A stretch of 64,000 nucleotides of DNA from Saprospirales bacterium. Lineage in GTDB: Bacteria; Bacteroidota; Bacteroidia; Chitinophagales; JADIYW01. Both the position numbers and the translations under genes were made by a program. The DNA lies in contig JADJSS010000002.1 of assembly GCA_016711605.1 (NCBI GenBank), positions 62,001 through 126,000 of the forward strand. The letters run 5' to 3'. The notes under the pieces were generated by a model. The model was not told where the DNA came from. It did not search any database and saw only the letters and a program-made list of their open reading frames with translations. Below are positions 1 through 9,157 of the stretch, one piece after another (the first letter of the stretch is position 1; every line of letters starts with the position of its first letter).

Positions 1-1125
1 TCCTTCAGGATAATTGATATGCCATATTTCTTGTTTTTTAGCTTTGCGATTATTGATATCGATAATTTCTTTTACCATACCATATTCTGCTGGTTGGTTT
101 GGATAATAATCACCTTCAATATTTATAAGTGTACCATCTTTTGGCTCAATAAATATGGCTGCGCTACCAGGAAGTGACGTAGAATCTATTGCAAATAATG
201 GTTGCAAATTGCTGTTGTAAACATCAGTAGTCGTAAAGCCGCCATCACCATTTGCAGGACCTCTGAAGTTGTGTTTTACCAATAGATTTCCATTGTCTAA
301 TAATTGAGGTGAAATAAATCCATTTGGATAATAAACAGCAGCAGAATCCCAACTTAAATCAGCATGTACTTTTATTAATCTCGCATAATACACATTGGTG
401 TTATTAACATTATTGCTAACGTTTAAAATGTAATCATTCTGCACTTTTTTCATAGTATACAAAGCATATTGAATACTTGATGAACTGTATTTATTTGGAA
501 TTACAAGAGAATCTGTTTGTGCAACAGTATCTAAATTTGAGAATGAAATTTTTGCTCTATGAAAATTAATCGAATCTCTAACATGATTGTTTATATTATC
601 AAATTTAGTAGTTGAAAAACCAACTTCAATAACTGAATTTGTTTCAGAAACAATTAATTTGTTTGAGTACAAATCGTCATTTTTGAAGGCATACAATAAA
701 TGTTTCGGCTGAATTACAAACGGTTCAAGAGATTCAATAATCTGATAATAGATTATGGCATTAAAACTATAACTTGGATCATATACTTCATAAATCAAAA
801 TGTATTTTTCTATGGCTGAAATATATTTTATAGCATGAACTTTTTGTACCTGTTTGTTAGCTATATTAGCTACATAACTAAAATTAAACAGTAAAATTTC
901 GCCATTTTCTTTTGTGTATTGATGTAAATAGATAGCCGTGTCCCAAGGTTGTGCAAAATTAGTGGCAATTAAACAATTACCATTCGGCATTATCTCAATT
1001 TCTGAATTTGCTGCTCTGTCACTAGGGTTGATTAAATCTAACTTTTGTTGCCAACCACTTGCAAATAAATTATTGTAGCTTACAAAAATTATAAAAGCTA
1101 AACTGATTTTCAAGAGTGTTTTCAT
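1..1125 (-). CDS. Secreted protein of unknown function, 3' end cut off by window edge
   Basis: An uninterrupted reading frame of 375 codons runs from ATG 1125 to the window edge with no stop, so the C-terminus is missing. The first residues (MKTLLKISLAFIIFVSYNN) form a clear Sec signal peptide. The frame stays open upstream to another ATG at 1251, but the signal peptide favours 1125. The mature part is rich in beta-strand-like segments of the kind found in secreted WD40/beta-propeller-like or T9SS cargo proteins of Bacteroidota (for example stretches such as NGNCLIATNFAQPWDTAIY), but I recognise no family. A C-terminal sorting domain, if present, would lie outside the window. No operon partner is visible; the neighbour at 1374 is divergent. 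Confidence 0.75.
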   Translation of the reverse strand, partial: MKTLLKISLAFIIFVSYNNLFASGWQQKLDLINPSDRAANSEIEIMPNGNCLIATNFAQPWDTAIYLHQYTKENGEILLFNFSYVANIANKQVQKVHAIKYISAIEKYILIYEVYDPSYSFNAIIYYQIIESLEPFVIQPKHLLYAFKNDDLYSNKLIVSETNSVIEVGFSTTKFDNINNHVRDSINFHRAKISFSNLDTVAQTDSLVIPNKYSSSSIQYALYTMKKVQNDYILNVSNNVNNTNVYYARLIKVHADLSWDSAAVYYPNGFISPQLLDNGNLLVKHNFRGPANGDGGFTTTDVYNSNLQPLFAIDSTSLPGSAAIFIEPKDGTLINIEGDYYPNQPAEYGMVKEIIDINNRKAKKQEIWHINYPEG

Positions 1126-1373
1126 ATAGTGTATTTTAAAGTTAGTAAATCTATTTTCTGATTTATAATTTTTAATAGGCATAAATCCATTATGTAAATA
1201 ATAGATAGAATTATGTATCGTGTTTTGCTGATGTATTGTTGATTTTTCCATGACATTTAATTTTTATAGTTGTTTACGATACAAATGTGCGCACGAATAC
1301 TGCAATAAAAAATTACAATTAATATAGTTTGTCCGATATTTTTATACTATTTTTGATAAATAGTTTTTATGTT

Positions 1374-2776
1374 ATGCTGGAAAGTAAATTAGTCAAAATA
1401 TATCTTTCTCTCAATAAAGAAGAACATCGGTTATTAACTAAATGGATAGCTTCACCGATTGCAAATGTGCATGAAGATGTCCGAAATTTTATTGCGTTTT
1501 TAGATTCCAGAAAGGCATTTTCTGCGGTTACTTTGCAAAAAAATCGCGCTTTTTCTTATTTATATCCAAAAAGCAACGTTTATGACGACTTGCGATTGCG
1601 CCATGTGATGTCGCTTTGCACACAAACATTGGAAGATTTTTTAGCGTATTCTTACTTTATAAAAACAGAAATGAACAACAAATTGCTTTAGCAAAAAATT
1701 TACAACAACATCAATTATTAGAACAAGCGCAAGTTGTTTTACAAAAAATAAAAACAACACAACATCTACAAGCCAAACAAGATGCTTCTTTTTATTTAGA
1801 AACGATACAACTGGAAATAGAACAGTTTCAATTATTGAGTCAAAATTCAAGAGAAAAATCATTTAATATTCAATCTATTTCTGATACGATTCATCAATAT
1901 ACTGCTGCGGAAATTTTGAAGTATGCGTGTATTTCTATCACACATCAAAATGTAAGTAATCAACAATATTCATTTGCGTTTTTGCCATTTATTATTGAGC
2001 AAATTGAAAGTGAGAAATTAGCATTTACACCAGCTATTGAAATTTATTTTTTCGCCTATAAAACATTAACCAACACCAATGAAAATAGTTATTTTAAAAA
2101 ATGTGTGGAAGCTGTTTACAAACATGAATCTTGTTTTACAGAACATGAATTGAAAGATATTTTTCTATTGTGCATTAATCATTGCATCAAAAAATTAAAT
2201 TCGAGCGAATTGCTTTTTGCAGAAACTGCCTACAAACTTTATCTTCATTCTCTTGATAAAAAATATTTATTAGACAATAATGAACTGAGTCGTTTCACCT
2301 TTACCAATGTAGTTTTTATTGGCTTGAAACTACAAGATTATGTTGGTGTAGAAAATTTCATAAAAACATACGGTGAATATTTAAATGAATCAACCAGAGA
2401 AAACACGATTTCGTTTAACAAAGCACGATTATACTTCACACAAAAAAATTATAAAAAAACAATGCCAATTTTATTGAGCATTGAATACAGTGATACTTTA
2501 TGGAATTTAGCAGCCAAATTTATGTTGGTAAAAATATATTTTGAAACAGAAGAATACGAAGCATTGGTTGGTTTGCTTAATACATTTAAAGTGTATTTAT
2601 TTCGGCAGAAAAAAATTGGCTATCACAAAGAACGATACAAAAATATTATAAAATTTAGCGAGAAATTATATGCCAATATTGATGTCTCAAAATCAAAAAA
2701 ATTAAAACTAAAAAATGAAATTGAACAAGTTGCAGACTTGCCTGATAAGGATTGGTTTTTAGAAATGCTGAAATAG
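1374..2776 (+). pseudogene. Unknown cytoplasmic helical protein, split by one frameshift
   Basis: Two overlapping frames make one protein: frame A from ATG 1374 (MLESKLVKIYLSLNKEEHRL) to a TAG at 1691, and frame B, continuing to 2776. Residues match smoothly if one T is restored near 1656-1658: YSYF then YKNRNEQQIALAKNLQQ. The combined product is about 467 residues, predicted almost wholly alpha-helical, with no signal peptide or membrane segment; repeated helical pairs suggest a TPR-like solenoid. It is not a family I can name. Upstream, TTG codons at 1329 and 1616 open longer frames but are less likely starts than ATG 1374. The shift sits in a short T/A-run like many others in this window, so it is probably a sequence error. 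Confidence 0.6.
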
Positions 2777-2793
2777 AATAATTCAAACTATTA

Positions 2794-3273
2794 CTAAAAC
2801 AAATTCCAGTCATCTTTCATATCATCTTTTTCAAAATGCGATGTCCATTTTATAAATGTTTCTTTAAATTCTTTATGCTCATCTGCCAAAATTGATAAGT
2901 AATCTTTTTCAATAATAATTTCATCTTTATATTCTGAAAACATTCTTACACTTCCAATAAAATTATATAATTGTATCATGTTGTAACGAACAATGGCTGC
3001 ATTTTCCATGTATAAAATATGCATCTCACAATCCAAACAACTACATAATTTCACAGTTGTTTGGTAGCTGTCAAAAACATAAGTATCAATGGTTTTTGCA
3101 TCTGCAAATAAATTATCATCATCAACGGTTTCTTTTAATGCTTCTAAGGTTTCCGTAATTTTTTCAATGATTTTTATTAGTTCTAATTGAACTTGATTGA
3201 TTGGTTTCCAATCTGTACCTTCTTTAATTAATTCTTGTTTATGTCTTTCGTAAAATGATAATTCGCGTGACAT
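2794..3273 (-). CDS. Hypothetical cytoplasmic protein following purE
   Basis: A 159-residue, acidic, helical protein without signal peptide or membrane segment. It begins one base after the purE stop (purE ends at 3275), so it is translationally linked to purK-purE. It contains a CSCLDCEMHILYM stretch with three cysteines, but these do not form a recognised zinc-binding arrangement. Tryptophan and acidic residues dominate the C-terminus (DDMKDDWNLF). I do not recognise the family. The tight spacing to purE suggests co-transcription, but purine metabolism as a role would be guesswork. Confidence 0.75.
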   Translation of the reverse strand: MSRELSFYERHKQELIKEGTDWKPINQVQLELIKIIEKITETLEALKETVDDDNLFADAKTIDTYVFDSYQTTVKLCSCLDCEMHILYMENAAIVRYNMIQLYNFIGSVRMFSEYKDEIIIEKDYLSILADEHKEFKETFIKWTSHFEKDDMKDDWNLF

Positions 3274-3274
3274 G

Positions 3275-3757
3275 TTATGGTTTAAAATTTTTCGTTTTTT
3301 CTATCACTTCGTTTTCTAAATTCCTTTTATACTCTATTACTTTTTGAAGTAAATTATCATCATGCGTAGCTAAAATTTGAGCTGCCAAAATGCCTGCATT
3401 TTTTGCACCGTTTATAGCTACTGTTGCAACAGGAACACCACCTGGCATTTGCACAATTGACAATAAAGAATCCAAACCATTCAAGCTTTTGCTTTGCACA
3501 GGAACGCCAATTACAGGCAACGGCGAAATCGCTGCAACCATGCCTGGCAAATGTGCTGCACCACCAGCACCAGCAATAATTACTTCAACACCTTGTTCGT
3601 GTGCAGTGCGTGCAAACTCATACATGCGTTCTGGTGTTCGATGTGCAGAAATGATCGTGTATTCAAATTCAATTCCAAATTCAGTGAGCACTTTTGCTGC
3701 TTCTTGCATGACTGGTGAGTCGCTGTCGGAACCCATTATTATTGCTACTTTTTTCAT
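3275..3757 (-). CDS. purE: N5-carboxyaminoimidazole ribonucleotide mutase
   Basis: PurE converts N5-CAIR to CAIR in de novo purine synthesis. The 160-residue length and the N-terminal MGSDSDSPVM phosphate-binding signature, SAHRTPERMYEFA, AGAGGAAHLPGM, and PVIGVPV motifs are all typical of class I PurE. It lies directly downstream of purK on the same strand, the usual two-step pair that replaces the vertebrate one-step carboxylase. The 100-base purK-purE gap holds a palindromic repeat element (3772-3857). Start ATG at 3757. Confidence 0.97.
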   Translation of the reverse strand: MKKVAIIMGSDSDSPVMQEAAKVLTEFGIEFEYTIISAHRTPERMYEFARTAHEQGVEVIIAGAGGAAHLPGMVAAISPLPVIGVPVQSKSLNGLDSLLSIVQMPGGVPVATVAINGAKNAGILAAQILATHDDNLLQKVIEYKRNLENEVIEKTKNFKP

Positions 3758-3771
3758 ACACTATTTTTTTG

Positions 3772-3857
3772 TATCACAGAGTTGCACTAAGATTTCACAG
3801 AGCACAATAAACAAAAATCTCTGTAAACTCTGTGTTTCCTTTGAGTTCTCTGTGATA
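3772..3857. repeat. Palindromic intergenic element between purK and purE
   Basis: An 86-base element bounded by perfect 10-base inverted termini, TATCACAGAG at 3772-3781 and CTCTGTGATA at 3848-3857. The interior repeats the same CACAGAG/CTCTGTG words several times. It abuts the purK stop codon at 3858 exactly. Similar CACAGAG-type words are common dispersed repeats in Bacteroidota intergenic DNA; here it may act as an RNA hairpin between the two genes. A transposition origin is not shown. Confidence 0.55.
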
Positions 3858-5012
3858 TTATTTTACAATCTCAACTTCCACTAAAGTTCGTACTTTTTCT
3901 GCTAATTTAATTAATTCATTTCTATCTGAATGTACAATTGTAACATGTCCAAGTTTTCTGTTTGGTTTGCTTGTTTTTTTGCCGTATAAATGAATGAAAA
4001 CGCCTTGTAGTTGCATCAATTCTTTTTCATATTTTAAGCGATAGTTGCCTTCACCATTTTCAGCACCAACAATGTTCACCATGGCGCAAGGCGCAATCAT
4101 TTCTGTAGAACCTAACGGTTTATCTAACAACACACGCAAGAGTTGTTCGTATTGCGAAGTATAAAAACCTTCAATAGTATGATGCGCTGAATTATGTGGT
4201 CGTGGTGCAATTTCATTGACTAATAATTCATCATTTTCTGTCAGAAAAAATTCTATGGCAAATAAACCTGCGCTGTTAAATGCATCAGCACATTGTAAAG
4301 CAATTTTTTTTGCATTTTGTTCTATCGAAACATCAATATTTGCTGGTGAAATTAGAAACGAAACTAAATTGCTTTCATTAAATTCCATTTCTATAGCTGG
4401 ATAAACAGCATTATTTCCATGAATATCGCGCGCTACTAAAACGGCTAATTCTTTTTTACATGGTATAAATTCTTCTATCATCAAATCACCATCAAATGGA
4501 ATTTCTACTTCATTTTCTAAAATAGATTTTACATCAGCAATAAAAACACCTTTGCCATCATAACCACCAGTGCTTGCTTTTACGGCTACTTTTTTAAAAT
4601 TGGTTTGTGCTAATTTTTCTTTTGCATCTTCTTTATTTGTTGCAATAAAAAATGCAGCCGTTGGTATATTATTCTCTTTGTAGAAAGTCTTTTGTGTTCC
4701 TTTATCTTGTATAATTTTCAAGATTTCAGGATTTGGAATAATGGTTTTACCTTGTTGTTGAAGTTCAATTAATTTATCGACATTGATGTGTTCAATTTCC
4801 CAAGTTAAAACATCAGAAATATCAGAAAGTTTTTGAATTTCATCAGCGTCTGTAATGCTGCCAACAATATGTTGGTTGGCAATTGTACTTGCAGGACAAG
4901 TTGCGTCTCTATCTAAAATATTAATTATTGCAGAAATTTTCGATGCATTTTCGATGAACATTTTACCAAGTTGTCCACCACCAATAATGCCAATAGTTTT
5001 TGTTGATTGCAT
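3858..5012 (-). CDS. purK: N5-carboxyaminoimidazole ribonucleotide synthase
   Basis: PurK is the ATP-grasp enzyme that carboxylates AIR with bicarbonate, giving N5-CAIR for PurE. From ATG 5012 the product is 384 residues, the usual size. It starts MQSTKTIGIIGGGQLGKMF (Rossmann-like pre-ATP-grasp domain) and has ATP-grasp features KASTGGYDGKG, MIEEFIPCKKELAVLVARD, and the metal-binding ending NEIAPRPHNSAHHTIEG. A TTG three codons upstream (5021) also opens the frame, but ATG 5012 is preferred because a TATCTTTG promoter box lies at 5026-5019, leaving little or no leader. Confidence 0.96.
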   Translation of the reverse strand: MQSTKTIGIIGGGQLGKMFIENASKISAIINILDRDATCPASTIANQHIVGSITDADEIQKLSDISDVLTWEIEHINVDKLIELQQQGKTIIPNPEILKIIQDKGTQKTFYKENNIPTAAFFIATNKEDAKEKLAQTNFKKVAVKASTGGYDGKGVFIADVKSILENEVEIPFDGDLMIEEFIPCKKELAVLVARDIHGNNAVYPAIEMEFNESNLVSFLISPANIDVSIEQNAKKIALQCADAFNSAGLFAIEFFLTENDELLVNEIAPRPHNSAHHTIEGFYTSQYEQLLRVLLDKPLGSTEMIAPCAMVNIVGAENGEGNYRLKYEKELMQLQGVFIHLYGKKTSKPNRKLGHVTIVHSDRNELIKLAEKVRTLVEVEIVK

Positions 5013-5018
5013 CGAGTG

Positions 5019-5026
5019 CAAAGATA
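5019..5026 (-). promoter_or_regulatory. Bacteroidota -7 box (TATCTTTG) of purK
   Basis: On the minus strand TATCTTTG matches the Bacteroidota primary sigma -7 consensus TAnnTTTG and ends six bases before the purK ATG. With the usual spacing the transcript would start at or next to the ATG. No convincing -33 TTTG was seen, so this rests on the -7 box and position alone. Confidence 0.5.
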
Positions 5027-5032
5027 GGATAT

Positions 5033-5063
5033 TTCACGCAAAGGCGCAAAGAACGCAAAGAAG
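5033..5063. repeat. CGCAAAG-type dispersed intergenic repeat
   Basis: Three near-copies of the word CGCAAAG/ACGCAAAG in tandem, just upstream of purK. This word family is frequent in intergenic DNA of several phyla including Bacteroidota. The remaining 5064-5213 stretch shows no gene or structure that I can support. Confidence 0.5.
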
Positions 5064-5213
5064 TATTACAAGTAAATTAATCTTTACAGAATTTGTACGA
5101 ACTATGATTTATTTGATTGGTGTGATGAAGATGATTTTATTTACAATAGTATGTTTCATGAGACACAAACCATATATGTAATTAAAATTGAAGTTAATGA
5201 AAACAATTAGATT

Positions 5214-6003
5214 CTAATCTTTATAATAAAATAGAAATTGCTGAGATTTTTTGTTGTTAATTGGATTTGATATTTCTTTTATTCTATTATTTTTAGCAAC
5301 ATCAAAATAATATTCAAGTGATGGTTCAGAAACTAAATATTTTGAATTAGAGTTTCCACTATTAAAATTATGGATCAAACAATTTTTTTGATATTCACCT
5401 ATATCATCCATAAATCCGTTTAAGTAATAATCTGTAAAATTTGTGTGAATGAAATTAAAGTATCCTAAAAATTCATTTACATCCAAACCAATTAAGTCTT
5501 TCTGGTTTAAATAAGAACTGTAATTAAAATTTAGTAGAGAAGCTCCATTTAATGAAATCGAAGTAAGGTTGTCATTAACGTATTCATATAGATATGTTTC
5601 TGTTGTAGTGTCCAATAATAGTGTTGGATCAATGATAGAAAAGACACCAATTCTTAGATGCACAACTGAATCAATCATATTGTTAGTATTAAAATATAGA
5701 TAATGGTGCTGATAATTTCCGTCTTGACCATATTATTCCAGATACATCGTGTGAAAATTCTGTTACCTTTGTTTCCACAATCGAATTGCTGTTAAAATGA
5801 CTTAAATAAAAATCTTTACTTAAATATGTTGTTGTGTCATTTCGTTTAAAAACATCTTCGAAGACATCAATATTTGAAGGTATGTAAGTATATGTAAACA
5901 ACAATGTATTTGATAGAGTATCAAATTGTTTGTAGACAACAGAATCAATCTGATATGATTTTGGTGAATTGATTTTATTTTCAACTTTATTGCAACCTAC
6001 AGT
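5214..6003 (-). pseudogene. Broken lipoprotein gene of unknown function
   Basis: Two minus-strand frames form one protein. The upstream frame is open from 6003 to 5689 and begins with TVGCNKVENKIN, which looks like the end of a lipoprotein signal (VGC at 5994-5992), but a TAG at 6006-6004 and no usable start precede it. The downstream frame ends at 5214 and, read back across the junction, gives GQDGNYQHHYLYFNTNNMID, so a frameshift lies around 5700-5740. The product would be about 260 residues, Tyr/Asn-rich, and of no family I know. The gene has lost its start as well as its frame, so real decay is more plausible here than for most frameshifted genes in the window. Confidence 0.45.
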
Positions 6004-6127
6004 CTATACAAAGTCAACTACTTTTCTTCGTATATTTTCATTATACAAATTTAATGAAGAATAGAACCTTTATCCTAAAATACTCAACTACGGAAAAACA
6101 CTAATGAGATTTTTTCTTTCTATTTCT

Positions 6128-7420
6128 CTACACAATCATACCAGCAGCAACGGTTTCGTTCGTTGATTCATCAACTAAAATAATGCTGCCTGTGATTCTG
6201 TTTTTTCTGTAGCTATCAAAAAATAATGGAACTGTGGTTCGAATGGAAACGCGCGCAATATCATTCAAACCAATTTCTATATCATCAGTAATTCGTTGTA
6301 GTGTATTGATGTTGAGTTTGTATTTCGCTTCTTTTATAATGCATTTGCACTCGCGACTGGTGTGTCGTAAAATATATTTACCACGTGGCACTAATTTTTT
6401 CTCATTCATCCAACACAACATCACATCAAATTCTTGCTCAATTTGTGGCACATTATTTTCGCGCACAATCATATCACCACGAGAAATATCGATCTCATCT
6501 TCTAATGTAATAGTTACACTTTGCGGTGCAAATGCTTCCTGCAAATCACCATCCATCGTAACAATCGATTTTATTTTGGAAGAGAAACCACTTGGCAATG
6601 CTTTCACTTTATCGCCAACGCGAAAAGCGCCACCTGCAATTCTGCCTGCATAACCACGAAAATCGTGGTAATCATTTTTCATTGGACGAATAACATATTG
6701 CACTGGAAAACGTGCATCAATATGATTGATATCAGAACCAATATGAATCGTTTCTAGTAAATACAATAAGGTTGGACCTTTGTACCAATCTAATTTCTCA
6801 GAACGGTTGACAACATTGTCGCCTTCTAACGCAGAAATCGGAATAAAATGCACATCTTTAATATCTAATTTTGAAGCAAACGCTTTGTATTCCTGTACAA
6901 TTTTATTGAACGTTTTTTCGTCCCAATTTACCAAGTCCATTTTATTGATAGCAACAATAATGTGTGGAATTTGTAACAAAGAAGCAATGTAAGAATGGCG
7001 ATACGTTTGCTCAATTATTCCTTTGCGAGCATCGACCAAAATGATAGCCAAGTTTGCTGTTGACGCACCAGTAACCATGTTTCGTGTGTACTGAATATGA
7101 CCTGGTGTGTCTGCAATAATAAATTTTCTTTTTGGTGTAGAAAAATATCTGTATGCAACATCAATGGTGATGCCTTGTTCGCGTTCTGCACGCAAGCCAT
7201 CGGTTAGCAACGCTAGGTTTACATATTCTTCGCCACGTTTTGCAGAAGCAGCTTCTATCGCATCCATTTGATCTTGGAAAATAGATTTGCTATCGTACAA
7301 TAATCTTCCAATTAACGTTGATTTTCCATCGTCAACGCTACCAGCTGTACTAAAGCGCAACAGTTCCATATCTAAGTATGCTTTAGAATCAAATTCATCG
7401 GTCATTAAGTCATTAGTCAT
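6128..7420 (-). CDS. cysN: Sulfate adenylyltransferase subunit 1 (GTPase)
   Basis: CysN is the EF-Tu-like GTPase subunit that powers ATP sulfurylase, forming adenosine 5'-phosphosulfate with CysD. The 430-residue protein has the P-loop GSVDDGKSTLIGRLL, switch region ITIDVAYRYF, DTPGHIQYTRNM and NKMD motifs, followed by beta-barrel domains 2 and 3. No APS-kinase domain is fused at the C-terminus; that activity is the separate cysC. ATG 7420 and an in-frame ATG at 7405 are both possible starts, and the first lies inside a TCATTA-type repeat, so the true start may be 7405. It is the last gene of the cysC-cysD operon but separated from cysD by two unrelated genes. Confidence 0.95.
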   Translation of the reverse strand: MTNDLMTDEFDSKAYLDMELLRFSTAGSVDDGKSTLIGRLLYDSKSIFQDQMDAIEAASAKRGEEYVNLALLTDGLRAEREQGITIDVAYRYFSTPKRKFIIADTPGHIQYTRNMVTGASTANLAIILVDARKGIIEQTYRHSYIASLLQIPHIIVAINKMDLVNWDEKTFNKIVQEYKAFASKLDIKDVHFIPISALEGDNVVNRSEKLDWYKGPTLLYLLETIHIGSDINHIDARFPVQYVIRPMKNDYHDFRGYAGRIAGGAFRVGDKVKALPSGFSSKIKSIVTMDGDLQEAFAPQSVTITLEDEIDISRGDMIVRENNVPQIEQEFDVMLCWMNEKKLVPRGKYILRHTSRECKCIIKEAKYKLNINTLQRITDDIEIGLNDIARVSIRTTVPLFFDSYRKNRITGSIILVDESTNETVAAGMIV

Positions 7421-7426
7421 TGGTTA
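7400..7426. repeat. Short GTCATTA/GTCATTGG repeat at the 5' end of cysN
   Basis: Words GTCATTAAGTCATTAGTCATTG overlap the cysN start. The same word family recurs at 8646-8680, 9143-9157 and, inside a PKS gene, at 53616-53648. Together with 8646-8680 it brackets the acyltransferase gene. Confidence 0.5.
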
Positions 7427-7459
7427 TTTATTTTATCTGTATAGTAATTTATTTGATAA

Positions 7460-8641
7460 TTATGATTTGTTTGATGGTATAAAAGCGAGTAAATTTTTAT
7501 CTTTTAATCTGATAAAGAATTTTTCAAAAACTTCATAAGAAAAAATGGCAACTAAAATAGTGCCTGCATATGAACAGAAATATAAAGAATACATGTTGAA
7601 TACATTATATTTTTTCAACAACACATACGCCAACGGAATTACCATAGAGTGATACATGTAAATGCCGTACGTTACTTGTCCTAAATAAGAAAAAACTTTA
7701 TTATCTAATACTGGAATTGGCTTTCCGAAAACAATTATACATAGAATCACATACATGTACAAAATGGCTAAAACATCTTGCGTAAAAATTCCTGTAACTA
7801 ATAAAATAATGATTAATGCAGTGGCGAAATATGCTCTTGGAACGGTGCAATATTTTTGCAGTACATCCATATTATTGATTACCATATAAGCACCAAAACC
7901 ACCAACGCACATACAGCTAATTCTGTTTAAATAGACAGAAAATACAGCAAACGTTGATAGTTTGGACAAAAGTCCGCTGTGTAATACATATTTACTTACG
8001 ACTAAAGCCAAAATAGAGAGTGCATATATTGCAAAATAAAAAACAAATACTTTTGTAATTCCTTTTTTTTCATTTTTAGATTTATTTAAAACAAATGGCC
8101 AAAATAAATAGAAAAATTCTTCTACACCAATGCTCCAAGTAAACGTTGCATACGTTGCAATGCCATCAATTATAGAAGCAATTGAATAGGTGAATTGAGG
8201 CAAAAACAGCATACTAATAATAAAATAATTATTTTCAGAAAGCAGCATTCCATGTTTGGATGGATTTTGTTGTACAAAGAAAAATGCATTATGTAATGAT
8301 TCTAAAATTGGAAGATTTGGTAAGATTTTCCAATAGATAATGATGGTTAAATAATACAAAGGCCAAATGCGCAAAATTCTGCTTTTGTAAAATTTTTTAT
8401 AGCTGATGCTGCCGTTTTTTTTCTTCTCTAATAATAAAAAATAAGAAATTAAAAATCCACTGATCACAAAGAAAAACGAAACTAAAACTGGGCCAATATC
8501 ACGCAATAATTTTGATTTTTCGAGCAAAGTATTTTCAAAAATATAACCACGATATAATTCAACATGTATCAATATTACTATCAACGCGAAAAAAAATCGC
8601 ATGGTATTTAGTGAATAGAAATAATGTCTTTTTTGTTCCAT
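7460..8641 (-). CDS. OafA-type membrane O-acyltransferase (acyltransferase 3 family)
   Basis: A 393-residue polytopic membrane protein with about ten hydrophobic helices. The N-terminus carries the acyltransferase-3 layout: helix 1 with FFFALIVILIHVELYRG (conserved His) and the following GPVLVSFFFVISGFLISYFLL. Later motifs include YKSRILRIWPLYYLTI and TWSIGVEEFFYLFWPF. Such proteins transfer acetyl or other acyl groups to cell-surface sugars or antibiotics, using cytoplasmic acyl-CoA. It sits between cysD and cysN in a sulfate-activation operon, flanked on both sides by short repeats, which suggests insertion. Its substrate cannot be read from the sequence. Confidence 0.9.
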   Translation of the reverse strand: MEQKRHYFYSLNTMRFFFALIVILIHVELYRGYIFENTLLEKSKLLRDIGPVLVSFFFVISGFLISYFLLLEKKKNGSISYKKFYKSRILRIWPLYYLTIIIYWKILPNLPILESLHNAFFFVQQNPSKHGMLLSENNYFIISMLFLPQFTYSIASIIDGIATYATFTWSIGVEEFFYLFWPFVLNKSKNEKKGITKVFVFYFAIYALSILALVVSKYVLHSGLLSKLSTFAVFSVYLNRISCMCVGGFGAYMVINNMDVLQKYCTVPRAYFATALIIILLVTGIFTQDVLAILYMYVILCIIVFGKPIPVLDNKVFSYLGQVTYGIYMYHSMVIPLAYVLLKKYNVFNMYSLYFCSYAGTILVAIFSYEVFEKFFIRLKDKNLLAFIPSNKS

Positions 8642-8645
8642 TTAA

Positions 8646-8680
8646 TTAGTCATTGGTCATTAAGTCATTGGTCATTTGGT
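8646..8680. repeat. GTCATTGGTCATTA repeat upstream of acyltransferase gene
   Basis: Tandem words AGTCATTGGTCATTA and AGTCATTGGTCATTT fill the gap between the four-helix-bundle gene and the acyltransferase gene. Same family as 7400-7426 and 53616-53648. It could be a small dispersed element; no ORF is present. Confidence 0.55.
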
Positions 8681-8711
8681 AATAATAATAGTAAAATGGA
8701 TTTTGGTAAAA

Positions 8712-9080
8712 TTATTTTTCTTCAGTATTGGCTTTGCCAATTGCTTTTATATATCCATTTAGCATTTTGCCAATTGTATTTAATTTGTCATCTAAATCTA
8801 AAAATCTTTCTTCTGTAATTATTTTTCTATCTTTTAATTTTGTTATCCAATCTTTTGTTTCAAAAATAGAACCTCTTGAATAATAACAAAATTGTTTATT
8901 CTCTTTGTAAAAAAATCTACCATAACCTTCTGCAATATTTGCAGAAATTGAATCAGCAGACTTGCAAAGTTGTTTTCCAACAGTATCTCTTTCAAAGTAA
9001 TTAAACAATAAAACTATTTCCCAAATCTCATTAGAAAATTGTTTTGCTAATTTATGTACTTCTAAATCTTCTAAACCCAT
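8712..9080 (-). CDS. Four-helix bundle protein (S23/IVS-encoded family)
   Basis: A 122-residue protein of the four-helix-bundle family originally described from 23S rRNA intervening sequences (TIGR02436 type). Diagnostic stretches: LEVHKLAKQFSNEIWEI, RDTVGKQLCKSADSISANIA, EGYGRFFYKENKQFCYYSRG and a C-terminal helix ending KMLNGYI. Members form pentameric bundles; their function is unknown, and in Bacteroidota they are often scattered as single genes between unrelated genes. Here it lies inside the cys operon, after cysD, with no rRNA nearby. Confidence 0.92.
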   Translation of the reverse strand: MGLEDLEVHKLAKQFSNEIWEIVLLFNYFERDTVGKQLCKSADSISANIAEGYGRFFYKENKQFCYYSRGSIFETKDWITKLKDRKIITEERFLDLDDKLNTIGKMLNGYIKAIGKANTEEK

Positions 9081-9142
9081 TTTTATACAATAAACTAATT
9101 TCTAATATCATTTTTAATCTTTCTACTATTGTCTAATCTCTA

Positions 9143-9157
9143 ACAACCAATGACTAA
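9143..9157. repeat. Short copy of the CCAATGACTAA repeat next to cysD
   Basis: ACAACCAATGACTAA at the 3' end of cysD (stop at 9154) is the reverse complement of the TTAGTCATTGGT word of 8646-8680. It is only one unit, so weak alone, but it completes a set flanking both inserted genes. Confidence 0.35.

Noticed and set aside
3390..3884. Plus-strand open frame opposite purE
   Set aside because: Antisense to a strongly conserved enzyme; composition of a shadow frame.
7460..8641. Insertion sequence between cysD and cysN
   Set aside because: The inserted genes are an acyltransferase and a four-helix-bundle protein; no transposase, terminal inverted repeats or clear target duplication.
8712..9080. 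Intervening sequence of a 23S rRNA gene
   Set aside because: The four-helix-bundle protein family was first found there, but no rRNA sequence surrounds this copy.
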